From Numida meleagris (lineage: Eukaryota > Chordata > Aves > Galliformes > Numididae): DNA of 64,000 nucleotides. The stretch lies in NCBI RefSeq assembly GCF_002078875.1, contig NC_034411.1, forward strand, positions 6,751,986 to 6,815,985, written 5' to 3'. Every line of letters starts with the position of its first letter. Position 1 is the first letter of the stretch. Both the position numbers and the translations under genes were made by a program. The notes beneath the pieces were generated by a model. The model made no database searches, was not told the origin of the DNA, and saw nothing but the letters and a program-made list of their open reading frames with translations. Shown piece by piece: positions 11,965 to 23,609 of this stretch.

Positions 11965-14090
11965 AAGGTTGCAAGTGCAACACGCTTCGAGGATGCCAGA
12001 CTTCTTCCTGCCGAGCTGAGACAGGCTGAAAACCACATTGAAACATGGGAAATTGCAGCTACCACAGATGGCAGATGAGGATTGTTTGCAGGCTCCCCTG
12101 GCCCTCCCCTTGAGGCTGGTTACAGTTGGATGGACGTTATGGACAGGGACTGTCAAAGCAAAGAGTCACTGTGCTGTTGTGAGACTGGGATGAATGGACT
12201 TTGACAATACTGCTGAATAGGAGTGCTTGTAGAGCCGGTACGAACAGTCTGTAATTGTCAGAGCTGAAAAGTAAAAACATGATTATAAACTGTGCATTGG
12301 ATCAGCTTATGTCAGCTTTAAATGATTTAAAAGTCTAGTGTCTGGAGCTGCATCTCACTTGCCTGTAAAACTCCTTAAAGAAGACTTACATAACCATACA
12401 AGCATGTCTCTCCCTTCTTGTGTGTTTATTGTGAAAACTAACCCTTTGTCTAGCGGTCAGAAGACAGTTTTTAAGACAGATAAATCAGGAAGCAGGGATT
12501 TTCTTGATTTAAATAGAAGAGATGCTTGCCTTGTCAGAGCAACACTTTTAGAAAGCCCTGGTTATCCCTGCTCTGTGCAGGAAGGGGCTCTCAGTAACCA
12601 GGTGTTGATGCAGCCCTGGTCACCTGGCAGCTTCGTGCTGTGCCAGACTCCGAACCTGTTTCTGGATGGATGTGGCACAAGTTTGTAAAAGAGGCACTTT
12701 CCAGGGAGGAGAAGGAGCACAAGAAGGCCTCTTCTGTTACCTAGAGCCGACCGTCATTACGCCTGACCCTAGCTCATTACCCCTCGGTGTCTGCAGCAGA
12801 TGGTGACCTTTGGTGGCACTGCACAACAGCAAGCAAGGAGATGCCTTCCTCATGATTTTAGCTCCTGAATGCCAAACACAGCAGCTTCTTCCTTGCTGTC
12901 TGTCCAGCCTTTCTCTGCACCAAGCACCCGCGGAAATTAAAAAGCTACTATGTACTACCAAGCAAGTCTGTTTAGGTGGTGGGGTACATTTCTAATTTTG
13001 CTACAAGTGCTTCTATCTCTGCCTCGCCTAGCAGCGTGGAGTAGAATGGAAGCAACTAATTTACCATGTAATAAGATAGGGTCCTGTTGACACAAGTCAA
13101 GGGCAAAACTATTAAGTCATTAGGGCTAATGTTGTTACATTCTGATACAAAGGCACGCCCGGGCCTTTCAGATGTACATCTGACCTTTGAGGATTAAGTT
13201 TCTTCACAGCTTATTGTTAGTACTGAAAATGTCTCTCTCTTTTTTTTTTCCCTTCTGCTTCGCACACATTGATCTTTGGCCCTGTGCTAGGTACTGCTTG
13301 CAGATCTGCTTCTGCAGTCCTGATTTGCCCCAGTTTCATCAGAAGTAATAATAGCAAAGGCATCACATCCTTAATCCAGCAGTGCTGAGAATACTTCACG
13401 TATTGCTTTTCTTAGCATGGCTTGGCCCAAGGGCTTGCAGGCAGAAAGGAGAAGACAAAATAGAGGTAGCTCTCAGGATCCTTGCACAAAGTAGAAAAAG
13501 TGAGGATTGCTCAAATCAATCAGTCTGGATGTCATTTAAAGATATGGAATACGAACATGTCTTGCTTTAGCCCTGTGTTATTTTGGTAAAACAACTTTTT
13601 CTAATCTAATAGCCAATTAGTCAGTTGATAATTTCAACCAGCATATCCTCCAGCACAGCAGCAAGTCTGCACTTGTTCCACTGGCATTGCACAGGCAAGG
13701 GAAATGCAAGTGGACTCCAGAACTTGCCTTACTGTCCTGGTTAATATCTCTCAGGATTCATTGTATTAATGTCAACTTTGCAGACTTGTTTAGCTCTGAA
13801 ACTTTTGGCTTAATGCTTTCCCTTTTATGAGTCACCCTTCGAAATAAAGAGAGAAGAGATGTTCTCACTTGGACTGCAGTTAGATCGTATCTCTGCTGCT
13901 CTGAAGGCTAACTGTTCTCCAGGTGAAATCAGGGAACGGGTTATCGTGGTGTCCTTTGTATGTGATGAACCCTTTTTCACTTCCAGGACAAATGAAGAAA
14001 CCGTATCAGTGGACACCCCAAGCTGTTGTATAAGTCATTTGTCTGAAACTTCTGACCAAAATGTCGCATATTCACACACTGTCATTATTT
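11965..14090. other. non-coding stretch, no gene seen
   Basis: Somewhat higher G+C between about 12550 and 12950. No repeat family, no protein homology and no RNA gene recognised. A polypyrimidine run (13234-13252) is the only simple tract of note. Confidence 0.5.
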
Positions 14091-14099
14091 CATGAGGAA

Positions 14100-14760
14100 G
14101 GTTCATTTTATGTGATGCTTTTGTTGGTTATACATGAAAATATTCAATAATCTGGAGCATTCACCAGAAAAAAAAGTGCTTGGGAATGCATTAAACTTCA
14201 TTTGCAAGTTGTTTATTATAAAGTTCATCTTGGGGAAGCTATGTGATAGCTTTATGGCTCATTTTTAAGATGTGTGGGTATTATTTGCTCCATGCTGTAA
14301 TACCATGAAGGCCAGTTTTCAAAAGTGCTCCAAATACTTTGGAGTTGAAGTCCCTTTAACCTTAAAAATGTGAGTGCAATTAAAACTTCCAGGTCTGGGC
14401 TATTAAAAATATGTCATTTAGCCTCTCTGTAGCCGAGAAGGGAGAGGGGAGTGTGTGGGTATTCTGTAATGCAGCCACTTCTAAAAATATGTCTGAACCT
14501 ATCTAAGCATATCTTGCTTATTTGTGTACCTTGTCCTTTTGAACTACTGGAAGGAGTTCACTCTCTGAAGGAAGAATTGGCTGTTCTTAAAAGGACAGCC
14601 GGGAAGCAAGACATCCAGTGAGCTTATGGCAAGCTGTGGAATGCTTAATTTCTCTTGTAATGTATTTTTGCGTTCCATGATTTTAAATATGATGGTGATG
14701 GGAAAATGCCACATCTCATGAATTTCTGCTTTATTTTTTTGCATTTCGAGACTTTAAATA
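14100..14760. promoter_or_regulatory. candidate conserved non-coding element (weak)
   Basis: A repeat-free A+T-rich block with cores such as AATATTCAATAATC and TTTATTATAAA and two near-identical AAAAATATGTC words (about 14405 and 14482). Interpretation as regulatory DNA is inference. Confidence 0.2.
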
Positions 14761-14989
14761 CAGTGTTGACTGGGAAGGGGAAGTTGCACTGAGAAAGATT
14801 TTGCTCTTAGAAGTGTACGTGCCAAGGTAGGTCTGGAATGGATGCTCATGGCTGAATTAATAAACTCTGACTGTAGAGGTTTAGAACAAGAATTCTGACA
14901 GACCCTTCACATGACAGTACTAGTGGGAGTCACAGTAATATCATCTGCTGCTGAACATTGCGAGCATGTGAGTACCGTCGTGCCAAAGG

Positions 14990-15720
14990 TTAATATGCCA
15001 GTTTTATTTCCTTCTCTCTACAGCTATAATTTAAACGAGTTGCACACATAAGTGATGTTATATGCATAGGGGTTTGCATTAAGTTTGCTATGTCAGATTT
15101 GTTTATAAAAATCATATTTTGAAACACTTGCCCAGGGGCTCCGTTCTGGGGAGCTGCAAGCTGATTTCTTTTAAAGAGGCAGCTTTCATTTTCCATGAAC
15201 TTTCAATAGAGATTTTGGAGCTCTGAGCAGGGAGCTCTGTTTTAAAATTAGCACTTGCCCAGGTTTACAATTGGGTTTAATTACTAAGCAAGAGAGAGTT
15301 TAATCTTGTTTTACATGTGTGCTGCATGACCCTTCCCATACCTTACAGGGATTGGAAGGGCCCCCTGCCTCTCTTGGGGAAAATTGCTTCCCAACATTTT
15401 GGAGACCGTTTACAATGTTTTTGATCCTATGCTGCAATGTTAACATTGCCCATAAACCTAATAGTCACACAGTAGTTAATAAGGGGCAGAAAGTTTTATA
15501 GTCTTTTCCGCAGTTGTTAAAACCCTGCTACTGTAATTTGGTCCCAACCGTGCAAAGCACATTGGTTGTTGTGAAAATAAGAGGCCCTATTTTGGTGCCT
15601 TCTTGGAAACCAATGGAAAAGAGAAGCTCTCCTTAGCATCTAGCTGAATGTAATGAATTTGAGGTTTATTTAAATTGCTTGGTTTGTAATATAAACACTC
15701 CAGGGCTTGCCAGCAGTGTA
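14990..15720. promoter_or_regulatory. candidate conserved non-coding element cluster
   Basis: About 700 bases of unique sequence without homopolymers or repeats. It contains GGGTTTAATTACTAAG (homeodomain-type TAATTA core near 15278), TTGTTTATAAAAATCAT, and two close copies of GGAGCTCTG (about 15218 and 15231). There is no coding signal. It may be enhancer DNA for a neighbouring gene outside the window. Confidence 0.25.
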
Positions 15721-15745
15721 CCTTCAGGATGTATGGCTTTTCTAG

Positions 15746-15760
15746 AAAAAAAAAAAAAAA
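15746..15760. repeat. A15 homopolymer
   Basis: Fifteen A followed by GATTTTTTATTT. The tract has no recognisable retrocopy body on its left side. Confidence 0.85.
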
Positions 15761-15764
15761 GATT

Positions 15765-17870
15765 TTTTATTTCTGTTAAGAACCCATTGTAATTAGTGGC
15801 ACTATCTGGCAATGGATGGTTTATCAAACTGCCTTTCAGTTACAGGAAATAGGATCCATTAATGATCTTGCAAGCATATTTTTAGTCAGACTCAGCAAGA
15901 ATCATTTTCTAGCTGTCTTTCTATGTCATGTAAACTGAGAGCATTTCCAAGGTCTCAGCTGCTCTGCCCTTTGTGCCATTCAGAACATTTTTTACCTTCT
16001 CCAGCTAGAAGGCCTGCTGATATCTGTGACCACATTAGTGGAAATAAGGTACTTATCAACGTAAGATTTCTAGAATCAAACCTGCTCTGAAGATGGCTCA
16101 AATGTAGTTATGTTTGGACTCTGGGTACCTGTTGGGTCCACACTTGCTACAGTTCCTCAGCACACCAGCAGGATGTAGGGGAGGTTGGAGATGGGACAGA
16201 GGGGTGGCTGAAGGGTTGGCAGACAAGACCCAATTTGAAAAGGAACAGTTCTTCACAAATTGCTCCAAGAGAAGTTTCCACAACTCAGCCTCTGCTAATA
16301 GATAGTCAGTTATTAAACAATATTTATCTCAGAAGGTACCTGTTCTAGTCGTACGTGGAAAACTTGTATAGAGATTATTGCACAGCAGTGAAGAGTGGTA
16401 GGGGAAAGGAATAAGAAAAAGATCATTTGCTTCTAAATCAGAATATTACGAACATCACGAGCTCTCCAGTGCAATGATATTGGATGCTATCTGAAAGGGC
16501 AGAGTTCTAATTATTTGGTTGGTATACAGTGCTTAAGATGCTGTGATTTCCTTTAGATGTAATCTTACACCTGGGCTGCCTGGGATTGCAGCGATATGTT
16601 TTGAGCCATCAGTAATGTTTCTAAAATGCCTTTTGCCTCAGATTAACAGTGAGTACTTTGAGTACATGAAGTACGATACAATGAGTACATAAAACTTTTT
16701 CCCTTGCCATATCTGAGAGGGGGGGCTGTGTGCTGCCATGAATGAGCTTGGCTGGGTTTTGCCCCCTCTGAAAATGAAGTAGAAATCTGTTCGCTCAATG
16801 CTGAATTCAGTGGGAGTTTTGAATGCAGAGAACGGATAACTTAGCAGTGACAGAAGTAAAGAGTGTGCTGTGTTTGTCGTGGGTGGACACTGCAATGAGA
16901 AATCTCCATGGACATGGACAAAGCTCCACACTTACTCTCATGTACACTGGAACCCAAATTCGGCACAATTACATTGCCAACGTGCTATAAGAGAAGTCTA
17001 AAAAGGAAATGGTATTATTCACTCAGTAATTTCTGACCCGTTGCATGATTGCACTACTGGATTCATTCTGAAACACATATATGGGAGTACCCTCATAATC
17101 AAACGTCTAAAAATACGGCACTGCCATTTCTGTGTTGGTTTCTGAAGAGTGGTTGCACAAAACTTTATCAAGATACTTAAGACACTGTGCTGTGCTCTTT
17201 TGTGGCTGAACTGTTACTGGGAAAATGAGTTCAGCATTGAAATGGTTGTGGTGCCTTCCAGCTCCAGCACGCTGAGCTCTCTGCACAGTGTATCAAAAAT
17301 TCCCATATCTGGCAGGCTTGATGCTGGCAGGGTGGGAAGTGGAAGCAGCTCCCTGTGACTGACCCTTCCCACAGAGCCTGGCTTCCTTGCATCTCAGGGC
17401 TCAGCGTGCCTGGTCTGGTGCCAGATGTTTTCTGCTTTACTGTGGGGGTAAGCTAGTGTACTCGTCCCCTACACAAGTCCCCTGTGTCATCCTGAACGAG
17501 CTGTGGGGAGGACAGAGAGGGAACTCCTTCCACAAGATGCTCCTGGGACTCAGTGCAACCCTTTGGCTTAGGTTCACCCCCAAGGTATGGTCTGGCTCAG
17601 GACACTAGCTCCTGTAAAGAAGTCAAACATTGCTCTGGAAAACAAACTTGTCTTCATGCGGTAAGTTTGTTCTGCTAAGCCTTGATCCAAAACCCACTGA
17701 AATCAGCAGTGTTTTGAACTCAATTTCCAGTGATTTCCATGGTCTGGAGATTAGATTTCACTGCCATTTGGATCTCAAAAGTTCCTGACCGCCTCACTCT
17801 GCCTCTTTATTTCTCTACCACAGGACAAAGATGCTATTTAATGTGATGCTGTTTAACTGGGCACCGAGCG
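15765..17870. other. non-coding stretch, no gene seen
   Basis: No repeat family or homology recognised. A G-run (GGGGGG near 16720) and a moderately G+C-rich part around 17230-17560 are the only compositional features. Confidence 0.5.
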
Positions 17871-17877
17871 TGGAAAC

Positions 17878-17975
17878 TGGAGCTCTGTTGTTAGCCCCGT
17901 TTCACAGACAAGAAATCTGTATCTAAATGATACCTCAAAACTGTGGCAAAGCTGAGAATAGAATCCAAGTTTAAT
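17878..17975 (+). mobile_element. MIR-type SINE core remnant
   Basis: The order of motifs follows the MIR core: a GTTAGCCCCGTTTCACAGAC segment (MIR: attatccccattttacagatgag), then an AAACTGTGGCAAAGCTGAGAATAG segment matching the 'agctgggattcgaaccc' region. Divergence is high, as expected for this ancient family. It is a non-autonomous tRNA-derived SINE mobilised by L2, long inactive. The boundary is approximate. Confidence 0.55.
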
Positions 17976-17979
17976 TCCA

Positions 17980-20900
17980 TAGATAACCAGCTTTCTGGGC
18001 TTTGAACAGAGGTGTCATACGACAAGGAAATACTTCAGCATCTTTTTCCTTTGCAGATATTTCCAAACATCTTTCCTTACCTTTTGGCTCTCAAAAGTAT
18101 TGTTTCACATTCACGTTCCTGTTGCATCACGTTTCTTTCCTTTTCTCAGCTGCAGTTGTTAACAGCTGGTGAGTAAATTAATTATGGGTAAAAATATAGC
18201 TAATTGAGCATTTCTGTTCTTGTGGTGACTGGGGGAGAATGCTCTAAGAAAAATGCACGGGTATTTTCAAACCACAATGGGCTTGTGTTTGGAGTGCTTT
18301 TTTCCTGAGCACTGAGCTGGCTGATGAGCCTCAGCACTCTGATTTGGACTGAGGATTAGGCTCCTTAAAAGACAGACTGAGACCCTTCTTAATTTTTCCA
18401 TGAGTGAGGAAGTACCCTTAGTTCAGGCAGCAGTCAGGGAAGGCTGCTGGGAGAACTACATTGCAGGTGACACTTTGGAATTGCAGTTCTTAGGCATTTA
18501 TCAACCGCTGTATTTTCAGCTTGAAGGTACCAATGTTTTTCTGTGGTGTAGTAAATTACTGAATGTTTACATGCAATTAGGTGTGTGCCTACGGAGGAGA
18601 AGACGCCAGGAAACAGGATTTTCCTGAGGTAGTTGCTAGTTCAGAGGCCCAGTGCCACTGCAGTAGCTGTTGTCAGGAAGGACTGAGTGGCAGTTCTAAT
18701 TACCAGTGTCTACACAGGTTTCTCATAGGAAGATACAAGCTGTCATGATCCCTTGCCAATCACATGAGAACTGACCTAGGGAGAACATCAACCGAAGGTG
18801 AGCATACGTGTCCAATAAATTCAGTCCCCACTGCATTAGCTTATTTTTAGGATTGTCCTGAAAAGACATTCAGCCTGTATCATAAAACCTTCAACCGAGC
18901 AGAAAATATACAGAATGATGATGACTTTAAATTTGGGTTCATGCCCTCTGGGGCATGAATTCATAGTACTTTGAATATGATTTGATAATGTACTGAATGC
19001 TGGAGGAATGCAGAATCTCTAGATTAGAGTTCATAAAGACAGAGCATTTATACAATGCCAGCGCTCTCCTAATCAAAGAAAGCAAAATAAATTTTATTCT
19101 TAATTTTACTGCAAGTATCATTATTCTTAATTTCCAATGAAACTGTGGTTTCTCTGTAAGATATTTCTCAGCGAAGGAATGCTTAAACTTAGCACATAAA
19201 TTCATGCGTGCAACTGATATGCTGTTTTCTGATTTTCACCTTCTTCCATTGAATGTATTAGAGACTTGTTCTTGAACGTAGTTTAGACAATACACGTGTC
19301 ACAAGCAATGATGAATCAAAGAAAGAAAGCATCCAGAAAGGGAAGCTAACTAGACAGGTAGGCCCTCATCAGCATCACATTCTGTTCCGTAGCTACAATA
19401 ACAATAATTGAGTCAGACACATGGATTTTAAGTGCCTCTTAAAGAGGAAAGTTAGGGAGAGACACTGCGGAAAGAAAATTATATGCTGAAATGTGGCATC
19501 TCAGTTTTGCAGCTGCCAACCTTGTTCTGTCAGTAGCCACAGCTGTTGCCTTTTCTTCTAAACTTAGCAGGGAATGGGTGAATCTAAAGAGAATCAGGGC
19601 AGGCTCTGCAGCTGATAAAGAGGTGTGGGGCCAAGTCTCTCTATGGAACCCAGGGAAACCTTTAATTAGTTCTAGCTGTTGAGAAATAGGTGTTTTGTTT
19701 GAGTGGAGAGAAGATTGCATTTGGGGAGATACATGCCTGCCCCATGGATGGGTGCATCCTGGGTGTGCTGAACAGCAGCCCATTTTGCACCAGTTTATTT
19801 GCTTTTTTTTTCAGGTTTTGCTGTTTTGCCCCTTGCATTTTGTCTATTGTGGGCAGCAAGGTTACTCCGTGTTAGCTTTCCCAGTGACTGAAAGAGAACG
19901 TTTGTCCAGAAGAGGAGGAAATCTACTCTCTGGCTCTGCTGCTGACTGAATACAGTCTGTTAGCATGTGTTCCTCAACCTCAAAGTCAAAGCTCGTGCAT
20001 TTCACATCTGGAGTGATGCAAAATACAGCCTCGTTATAACAGGGCTTGGTATCACTAGCACAATTCTCAGTAAAAGTATTGTAGTATTCTAACTGCATTT
20101 GTGTGTGTTTAAGTGTCATTTTTGGGCATCATGAGACTGAGTCGGAGTATTAACTTCCTTTTTTCTCTCTGCCCTTGGTGTTACAGAAAAAAAATTTGAA
20201 GACATGACCCAACGTTCAGAACAAAACCCAAAGGCAGAAACAAACCACCCACCATTTCCGATTTTCTTCTTCAGTACTGTTTTTTAAATGCAGTCTTATG
20301 CTTAGAAGCAAGTTCTCTGCTTTTTGATGTGCTGGCTTGGGATTTGTGAGTGCTTTCTCATTTCTATCTGACAATCACCTGCCAGTTACCCAGGTGATGT
20401 GGGGAGCTGAATAAAATGCAGGCATGGCTAATGGAAAACGTGTTATCCGCCCAGAGCCACAGACTCTACAGCAATCTGGGTGAAGCAGTGAAGGGTGCTT
20501 AGTGTGCAAAGGGCACACTGATGTAGCAGTGGAGGACTCTGTAAGCCCACCAAACCTGGTGCGTTTTTATCCTATAAGAAGTCCTGGGGCAGTGTTATCT
20601 GCTGAATGTCTTTCAGTTTGGATGCATGTGATTGGCTCCTTCCAGCAGAGAAGGTGGGAGAGATTTAACTTGAGACGTGGAAGATCAGAAGAGATATGGG
20701 ATTATAATGTAGCTGAGAGTAGAGACATAATCTGTACTTACATTATGGCTCAACCTTTTCCAGGGGATAAAATATTCTCAGCACCAACCAGAATAAGGCT
20801 CAGTGATGCTGACCTGTTGGGTGAGCCACTGACTCCAAAGGAGAGTCCTGAGGAAGGAGAGAGAATGTGGAAGTTTGTGTCATACATAGAAAACTCAGCC

Positions 20901-21870
20901 TGCGTGCCAGATGATAGACTTCCATCTGGTGAAGCTGAAGATGCTGAGAACAGCGATAGGAGGAAGGGGACCATACCCCATTTAGTTTTAGGCACAATAT
21001 GTAGTTGAATGAAATAAAATATTTCTTAAGAAATGATTGATGGAGCCTAGAGCTAATAACTTCTGGGGTAATTTTGTCACTTTTATCTTCAGGGTGGAGA
21101 TCGCTACATGCCAAGCTGCATTCCTTCATAGCATCTGAATCATTCTTATTGTCTCCACAAGCTGAAAATGAGAAACAGACTGGCAGGAAAGTTAAAATTT
21201 TCAAGGTGGAAAGAGTAGGGAATAGCGTGGTTTTATTTTTTTTTTTTTAAGATTAAAAGTTCCTGCTGCATTTTTGCAGACAGTAATACACTGGGTTTTA
21301 TGATTCATCTATTTAAAACAAAAGTAAAGTTTCCTGTATTTTGAGGAGAAGTAAGAGCACCTGAAAAAAAGGCTTGCTCCAATGCTGTCTATAGCCAGCC
21401 AGGCTTTCTGTGAGCTGCATAGGGAAGAAATATTTCCAAGGCACCAGTGATTGCCATATCCTGTATGCAAAAAGATTCCATAAATGTCTGAAAACAGATG
21501 GAATGCAACTTTGGAGGAATAAATGGATTTTTAATTTTCTGAACATTTTGGATTCCATCTGGTTGAAGTAACTAAGTGACCTAGTAGAATACTTTTACCT
21601 TTCCTGTATAATAGCTAGAATCACAGCTTGCATTGCTATTGACTGACACATTCTTCCCCAGTAATACATGGGTTTTACTTGCTCCCACCTTTGCTTACTT
21701 TTAACTCTTTGGACTACATATTGAGGTGCACCTCTTTTTATGTGTCAGGTCTACATGGTGACCCACCCTCAGTTCACCATTTGGCTTTGCTCGTAGGAAG
21801 GAGGAGCTCTGAGGCACCTGGCTAAGCCCACCTGACCGTAGCAGGAGCCTGATGAGATACATATTGTAGA
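17980..21870. other. non-coding stretch, no gene supported
   Basis: It contains the longest uninterrupted frame in the window (20502-21008, +). That frame opens at GTG; its first in-frame ATG lies about 120 bases further on. It has no recognisable domain and is overlapped by opposite-strand frames, so I do not call it a gene. A splice-acceptor-like sequence ends at 20186 (CTCTCTGCCC... TTACAG), again without support. Confidence 0.5.
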
Positions 21871-21879
21871 CATATGTCC

Positions 21880-21927
21880 TTTTTTTGTTGTTGCAAGCAT
21901 TGATGCATGTCAAAAACAACAAAAAAA
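21880..21927. repeat. 13-bp inverted repeat, 22-base spacer
   Basis: TTTTTTTGTTGTT (21880-21892) pairs exactly with AACAACAAAAAAA (21915-21927). The arms are low-complexity, so the pairing is less surprising than it looks. Confidence 0.65.
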
Positions 21928-23443
21928 ACAAAGTTCTTAATTTTCTGTCATGTTCAAAGGCAGAGAATGAGCAGAGGCTTTGCATGCAGATACAAACGGG
22001 GTGTAACATTTCTGTTTACTGGTCTTTTTGTTATGCCATTTAGAATGCTGTTAAACAAATAGGAATAAATGCATGTGTTTTTAGACAGGAAATAAGCTTT
22101 CCTGCTTGAGTAGGAAATGCAGGCAACTTGAACTCACAAGAAAGAAGTCAGAAAGTGTACTACTCCCTATAAAAAGGGGAAGACTTGTGGAAAATACACC
22201 ATTTTTTGCCTGTCTCAGTGAAAGCTAGAAAGCAAATCTCTTCACACTTCTTGAGAGAGAAGGTGGGTCTTTTGAATCACTACTATTAAGCCCGTATTTA
22301 CTAGCTGCACTGTTAATGAAGCTGATTATTTAAGATTGCTGTTCAGAAAGTTCTACTGAGAATAAGTATTTCCATGCTAATAAGTTCATAAGCAATAGTT
22401 AGTATGATATCGGCAATGTGTTTGGAATTATTTTCATGCTTCTTGGCACTTTCGAACATTTCTGAGCATTCTTGCTGTGGATATGGACGAAATTTGGAAA
22501 AGAATGGGGAATAACAGCTCTCTTTATTTGTTTTAAGGGACACTAGCGAGGCTGTTTTCCAATTCTTGCAGCAAGTCTATTTGCCTTCCTGTAGAAACCC
22601 TTGCATTTTAAGATACAAGTTTCAGTCTAGCCCAAAGTCTGAAATCACTGTAAGATTTCACTTCTGCCTGACACGTTAATGCTATGTAAAAAATGTGTTT
22701 GCTCTATCCTTAATAGGGCAAAATATAGCATTTGCACTACAAATAACTTTTATATAAATCTCTGGTCACTGTAACCCTGTAACTCAAATGAAGCTTGTTT
22801 CTTCTCCCTCAAATTTGTGATTATGAACTTCTAACAGTTGGCAGGAACACGCACTGATGCTGCCAGCGAAACTCCGGATCCAGTGCAGTCGTGCTTTATG
22901 CATCTTTTGCTAGGATCCTGTAATAACCTTGCCTTGTATGGCATCAAGACAATTGAATTCTCTTTTGGTTTATACGCTTACATAATTGCATTACGTTCTC
23001 TGAAGCCTTTTTGCCCCCATAAATGATTAAAACTGTTGTTGCACAAATTTGGACTTGGGAGACATACTTAAACCTCCGTACTCAGAATGTAAGTCAGTGA
23101 GAGAATGATATCTGCAAGCCTGGAGGGCTTGTCGTTTTGTGATTTTCTGGCAGTTTAGAGTTTTGTGAAAGAGAAGTCTGTGTCCTACTAATAGCGCTGA
23201 TCACATGTTCTCTCATTTGTGTAATTAAGAAAATTACCAATATAATGAAAACAGCTCCATCTAAATAAGTTCTGTACCCGCAGTTAATAAAAGAGTATCT
23301 ACCCTCAGAGACCTGGAATTCCTCTGCAAACTCTTTTAGTTAAACAAAGCATTTTGTGTACCTGCAGTTAATGTGATATTTATTTTTTCATTATTCATGA
23401 AACAATTTTAATGTCACTGCTGATTTTTCCTGGTAGGATGTTC

Positions 23444-23463
23444 AGCTCCAGCATGCTGGAGCT
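23444..23463. repeat. perfect 20-bp palindrome
   Basis: Half-site AGCTCCAGCA is followed directly by its reverse complement with no spacer. A wider TTCAGCT (23441) pairs with AGCTGAA about 30 bases downstream, giving a nested structure. The centre is GCATGC. It could be a dimeric protein site or a chance palindrome. Confidence 0.8.
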
Positions 23464-23571
23464 CATGCTGAGTTGTAGCTGAAGATGTCATTCACAATAA
23501 ACATGAGCTGCTGTGACAATACGATGGCAGAAGGTGAAGAATCTCTTTTCTTGTGCAAGGACGTGCATGTG

Positions 23572-23602
23572 TCTCTCTCTGTGTGTGAGAGGGAGAGAGA
23601 GA
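23572..23602. repeat. CT / GT / GA compound microsatellite
   Basis: TCTCTCTCT, then GTGTGTG, then AGAGGGAGAGAGAGA. The CT and GA ends are self-complementary (9 bp) around a 13-base loop, so it is both a microsatellite and a potential hairpin. Confidence 0.85.
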
Positions 23603-23609
23603 TTTGATT

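Noticed and set aside
20155..20186. Splice-acceptor-like sequence ending TTACAG
   Set aside because: No open exon with homology follows. Polypyrimidine-AG sequences are frequent in this T-rich DNA.
20502..21008. Longest open frame in the window (168 codons, +), followed closely by an AATAAA within GAAATAAAAT
   Set aside because: It opens at GTG; the first ATG is well inside. There is no recognised domain, and opposite-strand frames overlap it. A frame of this length is only mildly unexpected in 128 kb of six-frame search, and AATAAA is common in A+T-rich DNA.
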